A stretch of DNA of 64,000 nucleotides from Xenorhabdus cabanillasii (GCF_003386665.1 NZ_QTUB01000001.1:1116001-1180000); one strand, 5' to 3'. Positions 10,775 to 20,736 are shown, counted from the first letter of the stretch. The notes: generated by a model from the letters alone, not told the origin. A program made the numbers and translations.

Positions 10775-11794
10775 ATGGGAGAACAACTTCGGGCTATCGT
10801 ATGCGGGGCTACATTTGGTGCTTTATATGCACAAGCCCTTTTACGTGAGGAAACGCCTTATAAGCTCGCTGGCATTATTGGGCGGGGGAATCATCAAAGT
10901 GAAAGTTTGGCAAAAAAATTAGGGGTAAAAAGACTAGTCCAAAATGAATGTATCAAAGGTACTGCGGAATTGGCATGTGTAGTAGTTCGTTCTGGATTAC
11001 TTGGGGGTAATGGTTCTGATATCGCTCAGTATATGTTGAGTTGTGGTATGGATGTAATACAAGAACACCCTCTTCATGAGCGAGAACTGGTTGAGAATAT
11101 CCTCTGCGCTAGAAAATATGGACAGTGTTACTATCTTAATACTTTTTACGATCAATTAGCTTCTGTCAGACAAACTTTATCTGAAATTCGAAAACTCATG
11201 GCATTGGATTCATTAGGCCACGTAGAAATAACCTGTGCTTATCAAGTTGCGTTTGCCGCACTAGATCTTTTATTTGGTTTAGGGGAACCATACTGTAAGG
11301 TAACTGATTATGAATCAAATAATAAAGTCTCTCCTGAATTTACACGTATTACCGGAAAGATTAATTCTAATATCAGTTTTGGTTTGCGCATAGATATGAC
11401 GATGGATGCAAATGATCCCGATGATTCCACTCGTTTATTATTACGTATAGATGCTACAGCAGATACAGGGACTCTCATATTAATTGATACACAAGGACCT
11501 CTGCTCTGGGTGCCAAGTCCCAGGGTTCCAAAGCAAGATGTTGTGGAACAACATTTGATGAAACAACTCATTTCACTACCAAATAAGAGTTTCTCCGATG
11601 TGGTGTACCAAGATTGGCCTACAGCGATCGCACAATTAATTTGTCAAGTTCATCAACAGCGCCAATCGTCACAATGGTTAGTCAGAGCACAGCGTCATCT
11701 AGAGGTATGTCGTTTGTGGTCTACCATATCCAGTCAAATTGGCCTACCGCACAATCCGGTGCGTAAAAATGTGATTGCTCATGTAAAAGATTAA
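10775..11794 (+). CDS. Thiazolinyl imide reductase (Irp3/YbtU/PchG-like)
   Basis: 339 residues. N-terminal Rossmann segment RAIVCGATFGALYAQALL, then LAGIIGRGNHQSESLAKKLG and VIQEHPLHERELVENIL. These match the GFO/IDH/MocA-like thiazolinyl imide reductases of yersiniabactin and pyochelin pathways, which use NADPH to reduce a carrier-bound thiazoline to a thiazolidine. Its presence agrees with the cysteine/Cy modules upstream and with the methyltransferase in the second synthetase, since N-methylation needs the reduced ring. Lies 2 bp after the preceding gene; an AGGAAGGAG-like ribosome site lies within that gene's 3' end. Confidence 0.85.
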   Translation: MGEQLRAIVCGATFGALYAQALLREETPYKLAGIIGRGNHQSESLAKKLGVKRLVQNECIKGTAELACVVVRSGLLGGNGSDIAQYMLSCGMDVIQEHPLHERELVENILCARKYGQCYYLNTFYDQLASVRQTLSEIRKLMALDSLGHVEITCAYQVAFAALDLLFGLGEPYCKVTDYESNNKVSPEFTRITGKINSNISFGLRIDMTMDANDPDDSTRLLLRIDATADTGTLILIDTQGPLLWVPSPRVPKQDVVEQHLMKQLISLPNKSFSDVVYQDWPTAIAQLICQVHQQRQSSQWLVRAQRHLEVCRLWSTISSQIGLPHNPVRKNVIAHVKD

Positions 11795-11804
11795 AGGTGT
11801 CAAT

Positions 11805-12605
11805 ATGCTTAATATCCATTCGCAAATGACTCATTCGGTAATCCAAATCAGTCCACCTCGTCATTATGAGAGAGTACAACCGAATAGAGGATTAGTGTGT
11901 CTGCCTCATGCAGGAGGAAATGCGAGTTTTTTTCGTGCCTGGGGTATGAAGACACCACCACAACTAGGCTTATATGCAATTCAATACCCCGGGCGAGAGG
12001 AACGTATGGGGGATAAATGCTATACATCAATGGATCAATTGATGCGTGAATTAGTACCAGTATTTTTACATCGGTTCCATTATATGCCTTATGTTTTATT
12101 AGGGCATAGTATGGGGTCGGCGGTTGCATTTGAATTGTGTCATCGGTTAGAAAAAATCAATATGGCTCCCGTTGCTATCATACTTTCCAGCCACCCACCT
12201 TTAAATAAAATTGTTTCCTCAAAATTTCATCAAAAAACAGCTCTTGAGTTGTGGCAGGAAATGGTTCGTATTGGTGGAACCCATATTGATATTCTTCAGC
12301 AGAAAGAGTTGATGAATATATTGACCCCACCCTTACGATTCGATTACCAACTGATAGAACAATATAAACCTGATTTATCAATCAAACTGACAACTCAAAT
12401 AATTGTGTGTGGGGGAGATAATGATCCTGATATTGATATTGAATGTTTACAAGGATGGCAAAGTTTTAGTTCAACCCCGATAGAAGTATTGACCTATTCT
12501 GGCGATCATTTCTATTTAGTAGAGCATGCTCAAGCATTAATAGAAAAAGCCGAACAGCTCTTACGACAAAATTGCATACCATTAATTAGGGAGTCTTTGC
12601 CATGA
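11805..12605 (+). CDS. Type II thioesterase (YbtT/PchC/GrsT-like)
   Basis: 266 residues of alpha/beta hydrolase. LVCLPHAGGNASFFRAWG at the N terminus and LLGHSMGSAVAFELC (nucleophile serine near residue 101 in GHSMG) are typical of external thioesterases of nonribosomal systems. A late SGDHFYL supplies the catalytic histidine. The family clears misloaded acyl groups from carrier proteins. Because the second synthetase ends in a domain without GxSxG, this enzyme could also take part in product release. That is inference. Overlaps the next gene by 4 bp. Confidence 0.88.
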   Translation: MLNIHSQMTHSVIQISPPRHYERVQPNRGLVCLPHAGGNASFFRAWGMKTPPQLGLYAIQYPGREERMGDKCYTSMDQLMRELVPVFLHRFHYMPYVLLGHSMGSAVAFELCHRLEKINMAPVAIILSSHPPLNKIVSSKFHQKTALELWQEMVRIGGTHIDILQQKELMNILTPPLRFDYQLIEQYKPDLSIKLTTQIIVCGGDNDPDIDIECLQGWQSFSSTPIEVLTYSGDHFYLVEHAQALIEKAEQLLRQNCIPLIRESLP

Positions 12606-13891
12606 AGAATAAGCCCCTTATTCAATTAGAATTACCTGTATCAGTTGGTCAACGCATGATGTGGTTGATGGATCATTATCAAGGCAGGTATGGAGCACTG
12701 AATTGTCCAATTATCATTGGACTAAAAGGAAAGCTTGATAAAGAGAGATTAATTCAGGCCTGGCAACTTATTATTGATCAAGTTGAGGTATATCGGACTC
12801 GTTTCATTGGTAAAGGGCAAAAGATAAGACGATATATTGTTGATAAGGAAATAGCATATATAAAAGAGATTACACTCGACATAAGTAATTCTCAAGAAAC
12901 AGATCTGAACTTAATTCCTGAATTAAATTCAGCATTACGGGAAGAATTAAGACATCATTTTGAACTCAACCAATTACCTTATCGTGTAACTTTATGGCGT
13001 TTGGCCGATGAGTTAAATGTGTTATGTATTAATCAACACCATTTAATCACTGATGCAGTATCTTGTGGGTTGGTCAGCCAAATGTTAGGTCAGGCTTACG
13101 AGCAGAAGGTTTTACCGAAAATTTCCCACCAATTCAGTGAGTTCGTGGAGTGGGAACAAACGTATTTAAATAGTCAAGAATACCGCAACAGCATAGAGTT
13201 TTGGCAACAATCGTTGAAAAATGTGCAGTTTCCTAAATTGCCAAGACGAAATCGGGAAGTATCTGTTCCTTTGGCGCAGGATACTATCACTTTATACCGA
13301 GGGCATATTGATAGTAACACAGAGCATCAACTAAAGAATTTGGCGAAAGCCAACAATACGAGCCTTTATAGCGTCTTACTTTCTGCTTTCATGATGTATC
13401 TATATCGACTTACTGGGCAGTCTGATTTGGCGGTTGCTACACTGCTAACCAATCGAACTTACTATCAAGACGTGATTGGATTTTTATCCAATATGGTGAT
13501 CTTACGAACTCGTATCAATCAAAATTCATCGATACATGATGTAATTTCTGAGTTACGAACAATGATCTCAGGGGCGATTGCACATCAGTCTTTACCATAT
13601 CAGTTGTTGCCTACTGGGACTGTTTCCTTAGATTCAATCAGAGATGTTGTATTTCAGTTGTTTCTAACAGATATAGTGCAGTTGAAATCTTTTACGAGCT
13701 TACAGGCTTTAGCCATTGATCCTCCAAATGGTTTAGCGAGACGTTTTGATCTTGATCTGGCTTTGATACCTTCTCAAGAAGGAATGCGAGTCATTATGGC
13801 GGCTTCAGATTTACGATTTCGTCCACATTGGGCAGCCCGTTTCTTGGAGGGATATATTGCTCTATTACTGAATATAGCACGGATAATATAG
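12602..13891 (+). CDS. Free-standing condensation-domain protein
   Basis: 429 residues of condensation-superfamily sequence with no adenylation or carrier domain. The active-site motif reads HHLITDAVS, so both histidines and the aspartate of HHxxxDG are kept but the glycine is alanine. Late motifs SVLLSAFMMYLYRLTGQ and SLPYQLLP also fit. It overlaps the thioesterase gene (ATGA) and precedes the aryl-CoA-ligase-like gene by 12 bp. A stand-alone C domain may join an activated aryl acid to an amine on or off a carrier, or act as an acyl- or ester-forming transferase. The substrate is unknown. Confidence 0.85.
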   Translation: MKNKPLIQLELPVSVGQRMMWLMDHYQGRYGALNCPIIIGLKGKLDKERLIQAWQLIIDQVEVYRTRFIGKGQKIRRYIVDKEIAYIKEITLDISNSQETDLNLIPELNSALREELRHHFELNQLPYRVTLWRLADELNVLCINQHHLITDAVSCGLVSQMLGQAYEQKVLPKISHQFSEFVEWEQTYLNSQEYRNSIEFWQQSLKNVQFPKLPRRNREVSVPLAQDTITLYRGHIDSNTEHQLKNLAKANNTSLYSVLLSAFMMYLYRLTGQSDLAVATLLTNRTYYQDVIGFLSNMVILRTRINQNSSIHDVISELRTMISGAIAHQSLPYQLLPTGTVSLDSIRDVVFQLFLTDIVQLKSFTSLQALAIDPPNGLARRFDLDLALIPSQEGMRVIMAASDLRFRPHWAARFLEGYIALLLNIARII

Positions 13892-13903
13892 AGGGTTATC
13901 ACG

Positions 13904-15391
13904 ATGAATATCGCTAATGAAATCGAAGTACTTAGTGAACTAAATCATTGGAATGAAAAGATCGCCTTTATGAACCCACATGGTAATTACACACATGCAG
14001 AGTTGCATCGTATGGCACGTTGTATTGCGAATTTGTTAAGTGAGCATCACATTACCAATGGGTGCCGAGTCGTCATTGGCTTAGATGACAGTGTCTATTA
14101 TGTTGCTTTGTTCCTCGCCTGTGCTCGCTTAGGTGCAACCGCCTTGCTCGTTAATCCCTATTTGCCACCAAAAAATCATGAAGATATTGTTAACGAATTA
14201 AAACCAAATTTGGCTGTTGTTCGAAAAAATATTGCGAATCACTATCATGGTATAAGTCTATTGACGGAAGAATCATTGCTGAATTCGGTAAATTGTGGTC
14301 AGCAACTGTTTTTCTTTGAACCGTCACCAATAGCTCCCTTATATGTACAATTTACTTCAGGTACAACTGGTAAGCAGAAAGCAGTACCACATCAACATCA
14401 AGATTTTTTAATTTACCGTGATGCTGTGGCGTTCAGTATGCTGAACATTACAGAAGGCGATATATTATTTTCTCTAAGCAAACTATTTTTTGCTTATGGA
14501 TTTGGTAATAACCTTGTCTTTCCACTTATGACAGGATGTGCTGCGTTATTGACGCAACATCGCCCAAGTGCTTATGAAATCAATGATCTTATCTTTCAAT
14601 TTGGTGTCACTTGTATGTTTTGGGTACCATCAGGTTATGCTGCCTGGCTCAAATATCGTGATAATCAGTACCTAAAGACGTTACGTTGTTTAATTTCTGC
14701 CGGAGAAGCATTGCAACCATCTCTAAGGGATCAAATAACTCAAAAATTAGGAGTTACTTTGCTGAATCAGCTTGGTTCAACAGAAGTAGGTCATGCTTAT
14801 TGCGGTACACGTGGAAATTACAATCCTGATAACTCACTAGGCCATGCTTTGCCTAATTACGAATTGTCAGTACGAAACTTTCAAGGAGAAAAGCTGCTTG
14901 ATGGTGATGAAGGCGAACTTTGGGTCAAAGGTCCAACCATTCCACAAAGTTATTTGAATTGTGAAAATAAAAACCTAAAAGATCTTCAGGATGGTTGGTT
15001 TAAATCAGGAGATTTAGTTATTCGACAAAATGATGGTTCTTTTCAATATATTGGGCGAGTAGACGATATGGAAATGGTTGGTGGAATTAAAATATCTCCT
15101 TTAGCTATAGAAAATGTGCTTCGACAGCACGAAGAAATTATTGATGTGGGTGTGGCGACATCTATCATTGAGGATCAAAGTAGACTTAATGCATATGTTG
15201 TCAGCTCCATACATACCCAGACGTTGGCTGAAGAACTCAAGCAATTAGCAAGAACTCAGTTAGCCCCTTACATGGTTCCTAAACAGATTATTTTTGTCAG
15301 CTCATTACCTAGAACGACTAGCGGTAAGTTGCAGCGACATATTCTTCGTTCCGCTGATTGGACTGAGAAAATACTCTCATTAATTTGCTGA
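13904..15391 (+). CDS. Benzoate-CoA-ligase-like AMP-forming enzyme (ANL superfamily)
   Basis: 495 residues. AMP-binding core LYVQFTSGTTGKQKAVPHQH, then FAYGFGNNLVFPL, a segment characteristic of benzoate/4-hydroxybenzoate-CoA ligases, then GSTEVGHAY, WFKSGDL, YIGRVDDMEMVGGIKIS and the C-terminal lysine motif LPRTTSGKLQR. Full length for the family. Directly upstream of the aminodeoxychorismate synthase gene, so 4-aminobenzoate or a related aryl acid is a reasonable candidate substrate, activated to the adenylate and then to CoA or a carrier thiol. Substrate assignment is from context only. Typical enzymes use the chemistry for activation; no carrier domain is fused. Confidence 0.8.
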   Translation: MNIANEIEVLSELNHWNEKIAFMNPHGNYTHAELHRMARCIANLLSEHHITNGCRVVIGLDDSVYYVALFLACARLGATALLVNPYLPPKNHEDIVNELKPNLAVVRKNIANHYHGISLLTEESLLNSVNCGQQLFFFEPSPIAPLYVQFTSGTTGKQKAVPHQHQDFLIYRDAVAFSMLNITEGDILFSLSKLFFAYGFGNNLVFPLMTGCAALLTQHRPSAYEINDLIFQFGVTCMFWVPSGYAAWLKYRDNQYLKTLRCLISAGEALQPSLRDQITQKLGVTLLNQLGSTEVGHAYCGTRGNYNPDNSLGHALPNYELSVRNFQGEKLLDGDEGELWVKGPTIPQSYLNCENKNLKDLQDGWFKSGDLVIRQNDGSFQYIGRVDDMEMVGGIKISPLAIENVLRQHEEIIDVGVATSIIEDQSRLNAYVVSSIHTQTLAEELKQLARTQLAPYMVPKQIIFVSSLPRTTSGKLQRHILRSADWTEKILSLIC

Positions 15392-15407
15392 TATAGGATT
15401 AAGTATT

Positions 15408-17561
15408 ATGAAGACTTTGATAATTGATAATTATGATTCTTTTACTTATAACCTGGTTCATTTATTCACTTCTGTAACAAAACACGAACCAACAGTGATC
15501 AAGAACGACTGTCCTGATTGGCGTAATTCTTGGCTACAGGATTTCGATCTTGTTGTAATTTCACCTGGCCCAGGTCATCCGGGTAATGCTGTTGATATGG
15601 GAATATCTCGAGAGGTCTTACAACAAAGAGAATTCATCAAGCCGTTGCTAGGTGTCTGTTTAGGTCACCAGGGATTATGTTTGGAAGCTGGGGCTAGAGT
15701 TTCTCATGCACCTGAGCCTATGCATGGTCGAATCTGCTCAGTTAATCATATTGGTGATGATCTCTTTCAAGGCATTCCGCAGAGATTTAAGATTGTCCGC
15801 TATCATTCACTTGCTGTTTACGATCTTCCTGAAATACTACATCCACTAGCTTGGACAGATGATAATATTCTTATGGCAGTCGCGCACCAAGAGTTGCCAT
15901 TTTGGGGATGTCAGTTTCACCCTGAATCGGTGAGTAGCGAGTATGGTTTCAAGTTGATTGAAAACTTTTGCTTATTGAGCCATCAATATGATTATAAACG
16001 TACTTCTCACTTCATCTCCAATCCTGTTTCTTACCCATATCAATCTATTGATGTAGATAAAAAAACTGTTAAAGAACATAAAGTTTATTATCAGATGATG
16101 GTTGAAGAGGATGAATTGAAGGTAGGTACAGAAACCTTATTTCAACAAATTTTTACAGAAAGTGAATATGCCTTTTGGTTAGACTCAAATGATCTCAGCA
16201 CAGAGCGAGGTCGTTTCTCTATAATGGGTGATGCCAGCTCAGAAGAAAGTCTATTTGTTACAGCAGATACTAGGCGGAACATACTGACGGTTAATTCCAA
16301 TCAGGATAAACAATCGATTGAAAAAACAGGAATATTTGATTGGCTTCATAGGCAACTAGAGGAAGCCGAGATCGTGAATGACAATGAATATAGCTTTCCT
16401 TTTGATGTGAGGCCGGGTTGGTTTGGCTATTTGGGGTATGAGTTAAAAAAAGAAGTCGTTAGCGGTTTTATTCATCAATCTAGTATGCCTGATGCGGCTA
16501 TGATATTTACAAATCGCATTATTGTTTGCGATCACAAAAAAAATCGTTGGTATGCAATAGCGATAGTTATAAAAGATAATATTTATCAATACGAACAAGC
16601 TAGAATATGGTTGACAGAGATAAAAACTAAGATTGCGAAAATAAAGATTGATACCAATTTGGATGATTTCATTTTCCCTCGCGCCGAGAATTTGAAACTA
16701 CGTCATAGTGCGAGTGAATATATTAAGTTAGTAGAAGCATGTCAGGAGGAGATTCGTAATGGTGAGAGTTATGAAATATGTTTAACGAATGAAATTACTT
16801 TTGATTTAAAAGAAAATATTGATCACTTATCCTTATATTGTGCACTCAGAAAAGAAAACCCTACTCCATTTTCCGCTTTTATTCGTTGTTTAAAGCAGTG
16901 GTCAGTGCTAAGTTTTTCTCCTGAGCGTTTCATGAAAGTAGGTTGTAATGGTATTGCCGAAAGCAGACCAATAAAAGGGACACGAAAGCGTATCTCAGAT
17001 GGTCAACAGGATGCTTTGATGATCAAAGACTTGTCTAGTAATGAAAAAGATAGAGCGGAAAATTTGATGATTGTCGATTTGGTTCGCAATGATCTTGGAC
17101 GAGTCGCAAAAGCATGCAAAGTTACATCAGGCCCTTTATTTGAAGTCGAAAGTTTTGCCACAGTTCATCAATTAGTAAGTACCATTCGGGCTGAGTTGAG
17201 AGAAGATAAAAATGCAGTCGATTGCATAAAATATGCGTTTCCTGGTGGGTCAATGACTGGAGCTCCAAAAATCAGAGCAATGGAATTAATTGATAAATTT
17301 GAGTCGGCTGCTCGTGGTGTTTACTCTGGAGCAATAGGTTATTTTTCAGCGAATGGCTCAGCAGATTTTAGCATCGTTATTCGAACATTAATTATAAATC
17401 AACAGCATGTATCAATTGGGACGGGTGGTGCAATTATTAGTTTATCTAACCCTCGAGATGAGTTGGAAGAAATTGTGATCAAATCCAGCGCATTACTTAA
17501 GCCATTTGACTTATATTTTCCACTTGGTGAATTAGAAGATAATAGGCAGGATAAAAAATGA
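15408..17561 (+). CDS. Fused aminodeoxychorismate synthase (PabA-PabB type)
   Basis: 717 residues. N-terminal class I glutamine amidotransferase (DNYDSFTYNLVHLF; nucleophile cysteine in LGVCLGHQG; histidine and glutamate in QFHPESV), then a chorismate-binding domain. The latter has RPIKGTRKR near residue 521; the PIKGT lysine is the PabB hallmark, where anthranilate and ADIC synthases have PIAGT. PGGSMTGAPK lies near residue 612. The amidotransferase-first order also fits PabAB fusions rather than PhzE. Expected reaction: chorismate plus glutamine to 4-amino-4-deoxychorismate. No lyase (PabC) is seen here, so the housekeeping enzyme could complete p-aminobenzoate. Ends in an ATGA overlap with the next gene. 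Confidence 0.85.
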   Translation: MKTLIIDNYDSFTYNLVHLFTSVTKHEPTVIKNDCPDWRNSWLQDFDLVVISPGPGHPGNAVDMGISREVLQQREFIKPLLGVCLGHQGLCLEAGARVSHAPEPMHGRICSVNHIGDDLFQGIPQRFKIVRYHSLAVYDLPEILHPLAWTDDNILMAVAHQELPFWGCQFHPESVSSEYGFKLIENFCLLSHQYDYKRTSHFISNPVSYPYQSIDVDKKTVKEHKVYYQMMVEEDELKVGTETLFQQIFTESEYAFWLDSNDLSTERGRFSIMGDASSEESLFVTADTRRNILTVNSNQDKQSIEKTGIFDWLHRQLEEAEIVNDNEYSFPFDVRPGWFGYLGYELKKEVVSGFIHQSSMPDAAMIFTNRIIVCDHKKNRWYAIAIVIKDNIYQYEQARIWLTEIKTKIAKIKIDTNLDDFIFPRAENLKLRHSASEYIKLVEACQEEIRNGESYEICLTNEITFDLKENIDHLSLYCALRKENPTPFSAFIRCLKQWSVLSFSPERFMKVGCNGIAESRPIKGTRKRISDGQQDALMIKDLSSNEKDRAENLMIVDLVRNDLGRVAKACKVTSGPLFEVESFATVHQLVSTIRAELREDKNAVDCIKYAFPGGSMTGAPKIRAMELIDKFESAARGVYSGAIGYFSANGSADFSIVIRTLIINQQHVSIGTGGAIISLSNPRDELEEIVIKSSALLKPFDLYFPLGELEDNRQDKK

Positions 17562-18175
17562 GTCATTTTAATGAATTCAGTTCAAATTTATACCATATCT
17601 TAGATAAAGAAATTGAAGATATTATTGATAGATTTAATCTAGCACAGACAGAACAAAGTTTAACTGCAACATTGATGATACTTGACCAGAGCACTTTATC
17701 ATTATCGAAGATGTGTAAAGTGGAATTGATTGGGATCCGTAATGGTTTGGTTCTGAATTTGTTAGTCCCTTGTTGCCAATTAGAAAATGCAAAATCATCC
17801 ACTATATCTTTGTTTATCAGTAATGGTAGAATTGATGTTTTAATTCATGGCAAAATCGAAATTGTATCGTGTTTAGAGGCAGATGCTATTTTTTCCATGA
17901 TGCTAAGAGAGCAACAGTTGCGTTGTGCTGCATTGGCATATTATACAGACAATGCAGAATCACATATGCAACAGATAACTCAGCAATATGCTCATCAGTC
18001 TATACCGCGTCCTATAAGCACAAGCACAAAATTTTACCGTATTATTCCATTAAACTGGCAACTAATTGAGGTAAATTATAATGATCAAACTTGTATATCA
18101 TCACATAACCAAATAAGAAATCAGCAGATAGTAAGTAAACAACAACATTCAGAGATTGTTAATGTTCACGTGTAG
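17558..18175 (+). CDS. Probable PPOX-type (flavin split-barrel) protein
   Basis: 205 residues without a confident family match. The segment EIVSCLEADAIFSMMLREQQ and then FYRIIPLNWQLIEVNYN resemble the last strands of pyridoxamine-phosphate-oxidase-like split barrels, where a short rPxxvelid motif closes the fold. If so, it may bind a flavin and oxidize a ring intermediate. The assignment is weak. Overlaps the aminodeoxychorismate synthase gene by 4 bp, so it belongs to the same operon; it is the last gene before a 241-bp gap. The last ~35 residues are polar and probably disordered. Confidence 0.45.
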   Translation: MSHFNEFSSNLYHILDKEIEDIIDRFNLAQTEQSLTATLMILDQSTLSLSKMCKVELIGIRNGLVLNLLVPCCQLENAKSSTISLFISNGRIDVLIHGKIEIVSCLEADAIFSMMLREQQLRCAALAYYTDNAESHMQQITQQYAHQSIPRPISTSTKFYRIIPLNWQLIEVNYNDQTCISSHNQIRNQQIVSKQQHSEIVNVHV

Positions 18176-18416
18176 TAAAATATCCATACTTTATCAATAA
18201 GGTAAACTTACATTAATTTTATTCTATTCTATTATTTAATAACGATAGCTAAAAGTGACAATAGCTTGTCCGCAGTTAAAAGGAACCATAGAGTGAATAA
18301 TCCATATAAAACAAGAATTGGTATAGGTCCTGACACATTAGATCCTATCCCCATCCAGATTCAAAATGTCAAATAACATAGCCTAATGAGGTAACTTCCT
18401 AAAAAAGGAAACGCAT
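18176..18416 (+). other. Intergenic gap after the main biosynthetic operon
   Basis: AT-rich 241 bp with no convincing reading frame. Near the right end TTCCT-AAAAA-AGGAA can fold over the ribosome site of the VOC gene. I see no strong terminator, so read-through from the upstream operon is possible. Confidence 0.5.
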
Positions 18417-18794
18417 ATGCTAACTAACATTCTTACTGATAATTTAATAAGTACACGTAATTTGTTTGTCAACCTATTGAATTTTAATGTTGAATACGAA
18501 TCTAACTGGTTTATCTCGATGTCTTCTGAAAAACATGGACAAGTTTCTGCCTTTTTAAGAACGAGTGAGTTTATTCCAAACGTATATCAGAAATCTTGTC
18601 AGGGGATTATCATAACTTGTATTGTAGAAGATGTTGAATCTTATTATTTGAAGGCAAAGAAATTTGGATTCAATATTATTGAACCACCACGTGATTTGCC
18701 CTATGGTCAACGTCGCCTTCTTATTAAGGATGAAAGTGGAGCTTTGCTAGATATATCAGCACCAACTGCATCACTAGATCCCAGTTATAGATGA
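18417..18794 (+). CDS. VOC-superfamily (glyoxalase/bleomycin-resistance fold) protein
   Basis: 125 residues forming one vicinal-oxygen-chelate module: TRNLFVNLLNFNVEYES, then IIITCIVEDVESYYLKAKKFG, FNIIEPPRDLPYGQRRLLIK and the final strand DESGALLDIS. Family members are metal-dependent lyases or isomerases, or simple binding proteins that give resistance to thiazole-containing metabolites. Located between the biosynthetic operon and the aryl-AMP ligase, so self-resistance or sequestration is a fair guess, not shown. Ribosome site aaaggaaac lies 5 bp upstream. Confidence 0.7.
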   Translation: MLTNILTDNLISTRNLFVNLLNFNVEYESNWFISMSSEKHGQVSAFLRTSEFIPNVYQKSCQGIIITCIVEDVESYYLKAKKFGFNIIEPPRDLPYGQRRLLIKDESGALLDISAPTASLDPSYR

Positions 18795-18841
18795 TCCAGA
18801 TCGTTTTACTCTGAAGTCTTAATAAAATAAGGTTATTAACG

Positions 18842-20411
18842 ATGAAAGATTTTAGTCAATATAGAAAATTAGGTTGTTTGGGATCCAAATCAATGACGGA
18901 CTGGTTTGCAGAGCTAGTAAATAAATATCGTACACGCATTGCATTAGTTTCTGAAACAAGAGAATTTACCTATGACCAGCTTTGGCTGGAATCTCGTTGT
19001 TTAGCTTCAACTTTTCGAAATTTTGGCCTTAAACATAATGATGTTTGTGTTTTGCAAACTGATAATAATGATGAATTTGTGTTAAGCCTGCTGGCACTAT
19101 TGATAATTGGGGTAAAACCCGTGTTGGCTTTACCTACCAATCGGCATGCTGAAATCATTCATTTTGTGAATATCAGTAGAGCAACTTCGGTTATATTTTC
19201 GACGTCAATTGGAGGGAAAGAACATTCAGGCGTGATTAGAAATGTATTATCTTCTGAGTCTAATATCAGTCAGGTATTTACTTTTGGTAAATGTGATGGT
19301 GCAGTTGATATTAGCCATTTTTCCTCTCAACCATATGAACTTGGGCAGTTTAATCCTGACGTCACAGTATTTTACTTATTATCAGGTGGAACAACCGGAC
19401 TTCCTAAATTGATTCCTCGACATCATACGGAATATATTTACAATATTCAATTGGCTGCAAATAATGCTGAAATGACTCAAAATTCCACTTATTTAGTCAC
19501 ACTGCCGATGGCACATAACTATGCACTTGGCTGTCCTGGTATTTTCGGGATTTTTTCTAAAGGAGGAAAAGTTATTCTGTCGAAAGATCCCAGTCCTGAT
19601 ACAAGTTTTGATTTGATTTCACAATATACTGTAACTCATGTCGCTTTAGTACCGCCATTAGCACATAGCTGGGTCAATGCTGTTAGTAGATATACAGGCA
19701 ATCTAACGAGCTTAGAAGTTGTTCAGGTAGGAGGAGCTAAAGTAAGTTTGGAATTGGCTCAAGCTATTATGCAGCGTTTTCCAAACACTCTTCAGCAATC
19801 TTATGGTATGGGAGAAGGATTCTTATCACAAACCCACCGTAAAGATCCTGAGAACGTAAAACTTCAAACTCAAGGTAAGCCCTTATCCATGTATGATCAA
19901 TATCGTGTTGTAGATAAAAATGGGCAAATCATCCATACACGACCTGCTCAAGGTATCCTTGAGGTGAATGGACCTTATACTATAGGAGCCTATTTTAATG
20001 CGCCTGAAGCAAATAGAGAGTCTTTTACTGGCGATGGATTCTATCGTACGGGTGATGTAGCTCAAATAAATCTTGATGGTACTTTAACAGTGATTGGCCG
20101 ATCTAATGATATTATTAATAAAGGGGGAGAAAAGGTTGCGCCAGATGAATTAGAAGAACTACTAATTCGTTTTTCCAGGAGCTAAAGAAGTTGCTGTTTT
20201 TGCAATTGAAGATCATATCATGGGACATAGAATTGGTGTAGTGATGATTGCTGAAGGAAAAGTTAATCTGCCAAAAATTAAAGCATTTTTAAGAGAGCAA
20301 GGAATTGCAGAATACAAATTACCGGACAAATTTAAGTTAGTAAATGAGCTACCAAAAACCCCTGTCGGTAAACTTGATCGGAAAACAATAAAACAAAATT
20401 ATCTAAATTAA
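18842..20411 (+). pseudogene. Aryl-AMP ligase (EntE/DhbE/YbtE type), frameshifted
   Basis: Reads as two pieces, 18842-20185 and 20220-20411. In the run of five T at 20170-20174, removing one T restores LIRFPGAKEVAV and a continuous ~522-residue protein, the normal family length. Motifs: LLSGGTTGLPKLIPR, HNYALGCPG, YGMGEGFLSQTH, YRTGDV, INKGGEKVAP and C-terminal TPVGKLDRK. In EntE/DhbE numbering Cys240 and Leu337 appear, the residues reported for salicylate-activating relatives, where dihydroxybenzoate enzymes have Ser and Val. Expected role: load salicylate or a similar acid on an aryl carrier domain of the assembly line. Whether the indel is real, or a sequencing error, cannot be decided here. 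If real, the product lacks the lysine-bearing C-terminal lid. Confidence 0.85.
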
Positions 20412-20427
20412 CCCGAATAGTTCTGTC

Positions 20428-20711
<284 letters not shown>

Positions 20712-20736
20712 CTAACCTGAAGACAGGAGGATTTCT

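Noticed and set aside
15408..17561. Anthranilate or ADIC (PhzE-type) synthase
   Set aside because: PIKGT rather than PIAGT, and amidotransferase domain first, both fit aminodeoxychorismate synthase.
20160..20190. Programmed frameshift in the aryl-AMP ligase
   Set aside because: No slippery heptamer with downstream structure and no family precedent; a simple indel or sequencing error is more likely.
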